Shown here: in pieces, positions 43,801 through 49,728 of the stretch
Position numbering within the stretch: position 1 is the first letter of the stretch
Layout: every line of letters starts with the position of its first letter
The notes under the pieces: model-generated
Told to the model about the DNA's origin: nothing
The model's input: only the letters and a program-made list of their open reading frames with translations
Databases searched by the model: none
Assembly: GCA_964625865.1 (NCBI GenBank)
Contig: CAZVEV010000006.1
Span: 1-49,728 of the forward strand
Source of the DNA: CAZVEV01 sp964625865
GTDB taxonomy: Bacteria; Planctomycetota; Phycisphaerae; SM23-33
Length of the DNA stretch: 49,728 nt
Direction: 5' to 3'
Translations under genes and position numbers: made by a program

Positions 43801-44763
43801 CGGCGGCTCGCCTCCGGCGACGACGAACAGTACGCCGTCGGATGCAATGATCTCCTGCGTGTTCTCGGTGTCCTCGTACGTGCGCACGGTCTTGCCCGTC
43901 GCGGCATCCAGGGCCGTCAACGGAGCGTCCAGGCCCAGCGTGACGTATACGCGGTCGCCCACGGCCACCAGGCGACGCGGCAGGACCGCCGGGCCGCTCT
44001 TGAGACGCATCATGTGGGAGAACCACTTGTCGATCGGCCGCTTCCACAGCACCGTCCCGTTGAAGGCGTCCCGGGCGATGAGCACCCACTTGGGGGGCAG
44101 GAGAATCGACACGCGCGAGCCCTCGTCCATGATGTAGAACACGCGTCCGCCTGCCGAGACGACCGCGCTGACCGACGACATGTGATCGTGATGGCGCGCC
44201 CAGACCGGAGAGCCGATCCACTGCAGTCGCCTCGGCGGGCCGACCACCGAGTCATGCGCCACCGCGTTGCCCGACGCGTCGTGCATGTAGTGCGTCCACT
44301 CGTCGATCTCTTTCGGGCGCGGCTTGACGGTTTTCCTCCACGTGTTCCCCTTCTTGACGTACGCCACACCGTTGGGGCACAGGACGCGCATGACCTCGCC
44401 GGTCGGCACGGCGCCGAGGTCCTCGGCCACCACGAGATTCACCGAGTTGTCGATGTACGGCAGGGCCTTGCCCGTCAGATGGGCAACCGACACCTTGCCG
44501 TACACGCCCGCCTTGCGGATATGCTCTCGGGCGGCCGCGACGTTGGCGGCGTCGGCATCCAGACCGTGAACGAGGTAACTCTCGCCGGCCCGCAGCGCAG
44601 CGGTCAGCTTGCCGTCCCCGCACCCCACGTGCACCACCAGCCCGCCGGCGACGCCCGTTGCGGACAGGATGTCCGCCGCCTGGTCGGCGCATGCGCGGGC
44701 GGTCAAGACGGACAGGATGATGGCGACGAGGACGGTCAGATTGGGTTGCGGTGTTTTCTTCAC
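40861..44763 (-). CDS. Secreted methyltransferase-fold / PQQ-propeller / LamG fusion, paralogue 1
   Basis: 1300 residues. GTG 44763 is the start because AAGGAAC precedes it and a signal peptide follows (LTVLVAIILSVLTARACA, cleaved near residue 26). Residues 30-145 are a SAM-methyltransferase-like Rossmann domain (VVHVGCGDGKLTAAL, VHGLDADAANVAAA, VNLVVAEDLG). Two propeller halves with PQQ-like blades follow (DAATGKTVRTYED, DRTSGKQVWASK, DAKTGKPTWRFTAGGRVDSP). A LamG/concanavalin-like domain is inserted at about 950-1175, and the chain ends DGRIVCYAGK. A linker near residues 580-625 is built from in-frame dispersed repeats. Secretion of a methyltransferase fold away from cytoplasmic SAM suggests a binding or degenerate role. 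Confidence 0.88.
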   Translation of the reverse strand: MKKTPQPNLTVLVAIILSVLTARACADQAADILSATGVAGGLVVHVGCGDGKLTAALRAGESYLVHGLDADAANVAAAREHIRKAGVYGKVSVAHLTGKALPYIDNSVNLVVAEDLGAVPTGEVMRVLCPNGVAYVKKGNTWRKTVKPRPKEIDEWTHYMHDASGNAVAHDSVVGPPRRLQWIGSPVWARHHDHMSSVSAVVSAGGRVFYIMDEGSRVSILLPPKWVLIARDAFNGTVLWKRPIDKWFSHMMRLKSGPAVLPRRLVAVGDRVYVTLGLDAPLTALDAATGKTVRTYEDTENTQEIIASDGVLFVVAGGEPPEGKAPALWALTKRNVVALQAESGKRLWQTSSPVLPMTLAGDARRVYFNDGEKVVALDRTSGKQVWASKAVPRTDKLHSFYGATLVVYEDVVLFSGGETAGKQTGTWYTSGTDTLTALAADTGKTLWTGYHPPSGYRSPEDVLVAGGLVWTGETTSGKVPGEFTGRDPRTGEVKSKFTPDVQTYWFHHRCYRGKATDKYLLMSRTGTEFVDHKAKHWITNHWIRGACLYGVMPANGLLYAPPHPCACYPEAKQFGFTVVAPAAPVEGPRSKVESPRLHKGPAYGKNPQSALRQGSGQAIRNPKSSDWSTYRRNAARSGWTRASVRAKLAEAWQTQIAGAGKLSSVVVAEGKLFVASVNDHTVHAIDAKTGKPTWRFTAGGRVDSPPTIWQGRAIFGCADGHVYCLRAADGTLIWRFRAAPRDSRLVAFEQVESVWPVHGSVLVTGGRVSFVAGRSMFLDGGLRLIQLDPATGELLGEKILDDRDPTSDDKQGLQKYVRGLDMPVALPDILSSDGTHLYMRSQRFDMTAKRQDIATRSANSQLGEGAHLFSPTGFLDDAYWHRSYWVYGRTFSGGYSGYSQAGKRAPAGKIMVYDDQAVYGFGRKAKYFRWTTPIEHHLFADTKGQLRGSAPGGGTSASARGAWVSVANSPSLDPTGKAVAVEAWVKADRGDGVVLARGGNLQGYALVLRGGKPSFVIRAGAKLSAVSADAKVVGKWVHLAGILAADKTLKLFIDGKLAATAKGTGLMTGEPAQPMEIGADDGGSVGDYPTPWPLAGAIDEVRVFHGTVSDAEIAAHAAAGGKVAARGAKLVLCLSFDDGKAGDTSGNKNHGAAGGGKSVAGKFGKAIQFGGPKRAAKPKPVGRRRGGAPGFAHRWAQDVPLIVRAMVLADKTLFIAGPPDLLDEEKAKGRSPDQQANIAAQEASLAGKKGSLLWAVSATDGAKLAAYTLKGTPVFDSLIAAGGRLYWATTDGRIVCYAGK
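42893..43012. repeat. Dispersed repeats inserted in frame in paralogue 1
   Basis: Two repeat types lie inside the coding region. The first (about 42893-42949) has GGATTGCGGATTG units flanking TTGCCCTGAGCCCTGTCGAA, a sequence type widespread as intergenic repeats in bacteria. The second (42981-43012) is a run of TTCGACC/TTGGACC units. They encode low-complexity Arg/Ser/Pro segments such as GPRSKVESPRLHK and SALRQGSGQAIRNPKSS. Confidence 0.75.
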
Positions 44764-44824
44764 GGTTCTGGTTCCTTGATTGTCGTTGTGCGCTGCACAG
44801 TTCTCCGCGGTTCGTTGAGGGGTA

Positions 44825-44932
44825 AGACCTGGATCGCTGAAGCGACCGGTCCGATGCTCAACTGACCGATACACCATCCCGTCGCTTCACGCATCGCCTC
44901 TTTCGGCCTGGTCGCTTCAGCGATCCAGGTCT
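44825..44932. repeat. Family F palindrome, copy 1
   Basis: The arms are perfect 23-bp complements: GACCTGGATCGCTGAAGCG with flanks at 44825-44847, and its complement at 44910-44932. It occupies the gap between paralogues 1 and 2. Confidence 0.92.
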
Positions 44933-44951
44933 CAGGCGACACGCGCTGCGA

Positions 44952-47900
44952 CTACTTCGCCGCGTAACACAAGATCTTGCCGTCGACGGTGGCAAGGTAG
45001 ACCCGCTCGCCTGCCGCCGCCATGCCGTTCCACACCGGCGGCGCGGGAAGGTCGTATTGCTTGACCGTCTTCCCGTCCGCGCCGTTCAGCACGCAGAGCA
45101 CGCCGCCGGCGCGGCCTTCCAGCGAGGCCCACGGGTCCTTCGGGTCGACCTTGTCCAGCGGGCCGGCCACCAGCAGCGTCTGGCCCGCCGCCACCATCGC
45201 CCAGGGCATGACGGCAAACGTCTCGTGCCGCCAGATCGTCCGTGCGCGAGGCTTCCGCGCCCGTCGCCTCCGGTCGCGCTTCGGTCCGGGGCCTTCCGCC
45301 TGATCCACAGGCGGCTTTCCGGCTGGCGCCGAGCCGGTGGCGAACAGGATGCACCCGCCGACCTGGAGGTTGGGTCGGGCCAGCCAACTCGGCCCCCGAC
45401 CGTCCACGCCGGTGATGCGATCCTTGTTACCCCCGGCCGGGATATGGAAGGTCTTGTTGTTCATGCCGGGCGCATTGGCGGCGGCCACGTAGGCCCGCCG
45501 GGCGTCGAAGGCTATCAGGTTGCCCGTCGCCCGCTGCCGGGCAGCGGTCAGGTTCCAGAACGCCCGGTGGAACCAGCGCGTATCGAAGAATCCTCCGTCG
45601 GTGGTCAGGCGAGGTTTCGTGGCGGCCAGGTCGGCCGGACCGACCCCGGCCACCGGCGCCTCGAGGGCCAGCCTGCGCTTGCGCAGGTACACGCCCTCGC
45701 CGTCCGAGACGAGGATGTCGGCCAACGCGCCCTTGGGCAACTCGCCGGTCGTTCGGGTCTCGGTCTGGACCTCGTGGATCTGCTTGCGGTCGATCAACTT
45801 GCCTGTGGCTACGTCGACGGCGTATGCCCAGACCCCCGCGTCGAGCATGGACGAGCGCCCCGCAACGAACCAGGCCGTGCCTCCTGCAACCAGCACGCTG
45901 CCATGCACCGGCCAAGCGCTTTCCACCTGCCCGAACGCGACGATCCGCCGCTCGCCCGGCGCGGCGCGGAGCCGCCACGCCAGCTTGCCGTCGGCGGCTC
46001 GCAGGCAGTACACCCAGCCGTCACGACAGCCGAAGACCGCCCAGCCGGCGTGGATCGTCGGCGGAGAGTCCACGCGCCCGCCAGCGGTGAAGGACCAGGC
46101 CTTGGCGCCGGTGGCAGCGTCGTAGGCGTGGACGCGATGATCGTCTTCGGTGGCGAAGAAGACCTTGCCCTCAGCGACCACGGGGGGTGTCGGTTTGCCC
46201 CCCACGTCAGCCTGCCACGCCACGGACATCGTCGGGGGAACCTCGGTAGTCGCCGCACTGCTGCGCATCGCGTCGTGCCGATACGTGGGCCAGTTCGAAA
46301 ATGGGGACTGGCTCCGGAGCGCAGCGGAGGTGCCTGTACCCATTTTCGGATTGTACGCCGGGCCCTTCTCCAGGGGGTTGGCCTTGTCGAACTGGGCTGT
46401 GAAGCCTGCGGCGGCCTTGGTCGAGGCCATCGCGTAGAACCCGCGAGGCTGGAAGGCCATGTAGCAGCGGCAGTGGTCCGGCGACCGGTACAGCAGGCCG
46501 TTGGCCAGGACGTGCCCGGACCTGCAGCCGGTGCGAGCCCAGTGGTGCAGCGTGACCTCGCCGCTGGCCAGATCGACGAACTCCGCCCCCCGGCGGCCGA
46601 GGACGGCGTAGTTCACCGACGCGCGGTTCGGGTAGCAGCGGTGGTGGTGGCCCACGTCGAGGGCCTTCTTGATCGAGTGGTTGTGCTTGACCTTCCCCGT
46701 CCGGGCGTCCAGACCGATCAGCGTCATCGCCTTCCTGTCCGCTATCCAGATGCACTCGCCAATGCCGAAGATGTCCGGGCGGTCGAGGTACGCGATGGGC
46801 GTCGCCGTGTTGTGGCGCCACAGTTCCTTGCCCGTCCCGGCCTCCAGGGCCTGGACGATTCCCGCGCCGCCGGACTTGAACCCCTGTGAACCGGCCGGAT
46901 GCAGGATGTAAAGGACGTTGTTGTGGTAGATGACCGCCTGAGTGTTCGGGCTGACAAGCTTGTGGTACATGTGGCCGACGTCGAGGCGTTTGGTCGAGGC
47001 CCCCGCCACGCCGACGCGATCGATGCGCCACGTCTCCTTACCGGAGACCGCATCGAGCGCGATGACCTCTCGCTCGTCGATGAGAAACACGCCCGATCCG
47101 CCGACGGTCAGGTTCAGGTGTCGCATCGACGCAAGGCGGTCGAGCTTGGCCGTGCTTCCGAGGAAGGGGCCCGCCTTCCAGAGCACTTTGCCCGTAGCGG
47201 CGTTGACGGCCCAGACGTGCTTCTGCGACGGTTTGGGCGTCGTCGCCGGCAGGGCCGGGTCAACCCCCTTGCCCGACCAGGGCTTCTGCTCGCGATCGTT
47301 GACCGACAGGTACAGAACGCCGTCGTGCCAGAGCAGCTCGTCGGTGTAGTCCGTGCCTTGGTAGCTCATCACGGTCTTGCCCGTGGCGGCGTCAAGAGCG
47401 ACCACCGGTGTGTTGAACCCCAGCGTGGCGTAGACGCGATCGCCCGCAGCCACCAGACGCTTGCGGACATGCAGCGGGTGATTGAAGCGCGCGGCGTGGC
47501 CTTCGGTCCAGTAGCTCCACGCCGCCGAACCCCACGGCCCCATGCGGCGCTTCCACAGTTGCACGCCGCTGAAGGCGTCACGGGCGACGATGTGCCACTT
47601 GTCCGGCATGCCCGCAAAGCCCAGCGTCGCCTCGTCGATCGAGTAGAACAGCCGCCCGCCGGCCGAGACGACCGTTGTGATGCTCGGCACGATGCCGTGA
47701 TGACGCTGGAAGATCGGCCCCGAGACCCACTGCACGTGGCGCGGCGGGCCGACCAGATGGTCCTGCGAGACCATGTTGCCGTCAGCCCCGTGGCGGAAGT
47801 GTGTCCACTCGTCGATCGTTCCGGGGCGAGGCTTGACCGTCCTGGACCACTTGCCGTCCGACTTCACGTAGGCCGTGCCGCTCGGGGCAAGCACGCGCAT

Positions 47901-48272
47901 CACCTCGGCCATCGGTATCTTGCCGAGGTCCGACCCCACCACGAGATTGACCAGGTTGCTCGCATAGGGCAGGCGGGGGGCCGTCCACCGCTCAGCCGTG
48001 ACCTTGCCGTAAACGCCCAGCGACCGGATCTGCTTCCGTGCTGCCGCAACGTCGGCGCCGCTTGCGTCCAGGCCGTAGACGACCATGCCGTCCCCCGCGC
48101 CGAGGGCCGCAGTAAGCTTGCCATCTCCACAGCCCACGTGGACCACCAGTCCGCCCTTGACGCCGGTTGCGGACAGGATGTCCGCCGCCTGGTCGGCGCA
48201 GGCGCGGGCGGTCAAGACGGACAGGATGATGGCGACGAGGACGGTCAGGTTTGGCCGCGGTGTTTTCTTCAC
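44952..48272 (-). CDS. Secreted methyltransferase-fold / PQQ-propeller fusion, paralogue 2
   Basis: 1106 residues from GTG 48272, with AAGGAAC upstream as in paralogue 1. The signal peptide and first 60 residues are almost identical to paralogue 1 and then diverge. The methyltransferase-like domain has VVHVGCGDGKLTAALGAGD and VYGLDASGADVAAARKQ. Propeller blades include DAATGKTVMSYQG, NAATGKVLWKAG, DAVSGKETWRIDR, EAGTGKELWRHN and DAATGAKAWSFTAGG. There is no LamG insert; the matching position is an Arg/Pro-rich linker. It ends DGKILCYAAK. A 19-residue linker piece derives from an inserted palindrome. Likely periplasmic, possibly a quinone or polysaccharide-binding protein. Confidence 0.88.
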   Translation of the reverse strand: MKKTPRPNLTVLVAIILSVLTARACADQAADILSATGVKGGLVVHVGCGDGKLTAALGAGDGMVVYGLDASGADVAAARKQIRSLGVYGKVTAERWTAPRLPYASNLVNLVVGSDLGKIPMAEVMRVLAPSGTAYVKSDGKWSRTVKPRPGTIDEWTHFRHGADGNMVSQDHLVGPPRHVQWVSGPIFQRHHGIVPSITTVVSAGGRLFYSIDEATLGFAGMPDKWHIVARDAFSGVQLWKRRMGPWGSAAWSYWTEGHAARFNHPLHVRKRLVAAGDRVYATLGFNTPVVALDAATGKTVMSYQGTDYTDELLWHDGVLYLSVNDREQKPWSGKGVDPALPATTPKPSQKHVWAVNAATGKVLWKAGPFLGSTAKLDRLASMRHLNLTVGGSGVFLIDEREVIALDAVSGKETWRIDRVGVAGASTKRLDVGHMYHKLVSPNTQAVIYHNNVLYILHPAGSQGFKSGGAGIVQALEAGTGKELWRHNTATPIAYLDRPDIFGIGECIWIADRKAMTLIGLDARTGKVKHNHSIKKALDVGHHHRCYPNRASVNYAVLGRRGAEFVDLASGEVTLHHWARTGCRSGHVLANGLLYRSPDHCRCYMAFQPRGFYAMASTKAAAGFTAQFDKANPLEKGPAYNPKMGTGTSAALRSQSPFSNWPTYRHDAMRSSAATTEVPPTMSVAWQADVGGKPTPPVVAEGKVFFATEDDHRVHAYDAATGAKAWSFTAGGRVDSPPTIHAGWAVFGCRDGWVYCLRAADGKLAWRLRAAPGERRIVAFGQVESAWPVHGSVLVAGGTAWFVAGRSSMLDAGVWAYAVDVATGKLIDRKQIHEVQTETRTTGELPKGALADILVSDGEGVYLRKRRLALEAPVAGVGPADLAATKPRLTTDGGFFDTRWFHRAFWNLTAARQRATGNLIAFDARRAYVAAANAPGMNNKTFHIPAGGNKDRITGVDGRGPSWLARPNLQVGGCILFATGSAPAGKPPVDQAEGPGPKRDRRRRARKPRARTIWRHETFAVMPWAMVAAGQTLLVAGPLDKVDPKDPWASLEGRAGGVLCVLNGADGKTVKQYDLPAPPVWNGMAAAGERVYLATVDGKILCYAAK
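46296..46348. repeat. Palindromic repeat inserted in frame in paralogue 2
   Basis: CGAAAATGGGGACTGGCTCC pairs with GAGGTGCCTGTACCCATTTT around a short GC loop. It encodes most of the segment NPKMGTGTSAALRSQSPFS, which sits exactly where paralogue 1 carries different inserted repeats, between GPAY and the WPTYR/WSTYR motif. Confidence 0.85.
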
Positions 48273-48333
48273 GGTTCTGGTTCCTTGATTGTCGTGGTGC
48301 GCTGCACGGTTCTCCGCGGTTCGTTGAGCGGTA

Positions 48334-48441
48334 AGACCTGGATCGCTGAAGCGACCCGTCCGATGCTCAACTGACTGATATCCCATCCCGTCGCTTCACG
48401 CCTCGCCTCTTTCGGCCTGGTCGCTTCAGCGATCCAGGTGT
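48334..48441. repeat. Family F palindrome, copy 2
   Basis: Same arms as at 44825-44932, with one end mismatch (GGTGT instead of GGTCT). The similarity continues on both sides into the stop of the upstream gene and the signal peptide of the downstream gene. Confidence 0.92.
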
Positions 48442-48459
48442 CAGGCGCACGCGCTGCGA

Positions 48460-49728
48460 CTACTTCGCCGCGTAACAGGCCACCTTTCCGTCGATGGTAG
48501 CGATATAGAGTCGCCCGTCCGCCGCCGCCATGCCGTCCCACACCGGCGGGGCAGCGAGTTTCAGTTCGCTCCGCGTCTTGCCGTCCGCCGCCGAGACCGC
48601 CCACAGCAGGCCGCCTCGCTTGCCGTCCATCGCGGCGGCCTGCTCGGCGAGCGTCTTGGCCGAGCGGAGCGTGTACGGGTGTTTGCCCTTGGGCGCCTCG
48701 GCGCCCACGATGTCCGGCGGGCCGGCGATGAACAGCGTGGTCTTGCACAGCACCATCGCGCGGGTCATCACGCCGACGCGCTGCGACCAGCGGACGGTGA
48801 TCTTCCTGGCGGGGGGGCGCCGGCGCTTGGCGGCCGGTTTGCGTGCCGGGGCGGCGGGCTTGGCCGCACGGTCGCAGGCAAACAGGCGATACCCCGTCTT
48901 GCCCATTCCCACGTGACTGCCGTCGCGGTGGTACTGGTTCAGTCGCCCGAATCCGTACACCGCCGACCCGTCGACGATGAGCAGACGCCCGGAAGGCACC
49001 TGGTTGCCCACGTTGGGCCAGCCGCCCCACGTCGATTGCATCCGCGTGCCCACCTGCCAATACGTCCTGTGCCACCACCCCCCGTCCAGGAAGCCCGCCG
49101 AACTGTACAGGTGCGCCGCCGCCGTCTTCTGCTCGACGCCTTTCATGTCGAAACGCTTGTGGCGCATGAACACGCTCGTGCCGTCACTGGACAGCACGTC
49201 CGGCAGCGCCCCGCTGGTGACGTTGGTCGTACCCAGCACCTTGCCCGTCCTGGCGTCGAGTCGGTAAAGCGCGATCCCGCCGTCGAGATACGCCGATCGC
49301 CCAGCCGCCGCATACACCACGCCGCCGGAAACCAGTACGCTTCCGCTGACGGGGCGGGCCGACTCAAGGCGGCCGTACGAGACCACGCGGCGCGCCACCT
49401 GATCCGTGCGGAACCGCCACGCCAGTTGTCCGTCGGCGGCGCTGAGGCAGTAGATCCATCCGTCCGCCGAGCCGAAGATCACCCGTCCCTGCCAGATCGT
49501 TGGCGGCGAGTCCACGCGCCCGCCCGCGACGAACCGCCACAACGGCCTGCCGTTTCGCGAGTCGAGACAGTGAACCGTGTGGGCGTCGATATCGGCCACG
49601 TACAGGCGGCCGCCGGCAACCGTTGTGGCGCTGAGGCCTTCGCCGATCTTCGCCTGCCACTTAAGCGCAAGATGTGCCGGAACGGTCGCCGCTGTCGCCC
49701 CGCTGCGCGCCGCATCGCCGCGATACGT
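48460..49728 (-). CDS. Secreted PQQ-propeller protein, paralogue 3, truncated at its 5' end by the window
   Basis: At least 422 residues are visible, and the frame is open to the last base, which falls in TYRGDAARSG, the start of the second propeller half in the other paralogues. Blades include DSRNGRPLWRFVAGGRVDSP, SAADGQLAWRFRTDQ and DARTGKVLGTTNV, ending DGKVACYAAK. It lacks the LamG insert and has a Lys/Arg/Pro-rich linker (ARKPAAKRRRPPARK) at that position. By analogy the missing N-terminus should hold a signal peptide and methyltransferase-like domain. This gene is upstream of paralogues 2 and 1 and may head or share their transcript. Confidence 0.88.
   Translation of the reverse strand, partial: TYRGDAARSGATAATVPAHLALKWQAKIGEGLSATTVAGGRLYVADIDAHTVHCLDSRNGRPLWRFVAGGRVDSPPTIWQGRVIFGSADGWIYCLSAADGQLAWRFRTDQVARRVVSYGRLESARPVSGSVLVSGGVVYAAAGRSAYLDGGIALYRLDARTGKVLGTTNVTSGALPDVLSSDGTSVFMRHKRFDMKGVEQKTAAAHLYSSAGFLDGGWWHRTYWQVGTRMQSTWGGWPNVGNQVPSGRLLIVDGSAVYGFGRLNQYHRDGSHVGMGKTGYRLFACDRAAKPAAPARKPAAKRRRPPARKITVRWSQRVGVMTRAMVLCKTTLFIAGPPDIVGAEAPKGKHPYTLRSAKTLAEQAAAMDGKRGGLLWAVSAADGKTRSELKLAAPPVWDGMAAADGRLYIATIDGKVACYAAK

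Overview
The window is a high-GC bacterial stretch with no rRNA, tRNA, CRISPR array or insertion sequence that I can see. The gene content points to a Planctomycetota member, most likely of the Phycisphaerae type. The clues are a giant secreted protein with a planctomycete-style 'LEPR' N-terminal motif and SdrD-B-like repeats, secreted methyltransferase/PQQ-propeller fusions, a di-haem protein resembling the hydrazine synthase alpha middle domain, a Tat-exported Gfo/Idh/MocA oxidoreductase, a sialate O-acetylesterase and a UroD-type methyltransferase. Two runs of ten N and the mosaic of repeats suggest a draft or metagenome assembly. The taxonomic call is inference.

Layout: 136-3713 (minus) is an envelope operon: MacB/LolC-type permease, LolD-type ATPase, a DedA/VTT membrane protein and a LolA-like lipoprotein. 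A divergent secreted PA14/PKD/TPR protein follows (3993-6065). A minus operon (10203 to 6140) encodes a secreted helical-repeat protein, a PQQ-type propeller and a Tat-exported oxidoreductase. Next come a double-GNAT acetyltransferase, a sialate O-acetylesterase, a secreted coiled-coil protein, and an SMP-30 lactonase paired with a UroD-like methyltransferase. 17085-22304 (plus) carries the di-haem protein, a discoidin-like exported protein and an AMP-forming acyl-CoA ligase. 22369-25984 is housekeeping: a lipoprotein, guaB, bioF and a small unknown protein. 26201-33126 is an addB-addA pair with a 4-bp overlap. A transglutaminase-like protein converges on a 1271-residue surface protein. Then come an orphan glycyl-radical activating enzyme, a membrane GT2 glycosyltransferase, and three tandem secreted methyltransferase/propeller paralogues, the last cut by the window edge.

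The most unusual feature is the density of large intergenic palindromes. At least six sequence families of about 70-150 bp hairpins occupy many of the intergenic gaps, several of them in two or three copies. Two further repeat-type sequences are inserted in frame at the same linker position of two paralogous propeller genes. This resembles REP/MITE-like or Rickettsia-palindromic-element-like behaviour. The source of mobility is not in the window.
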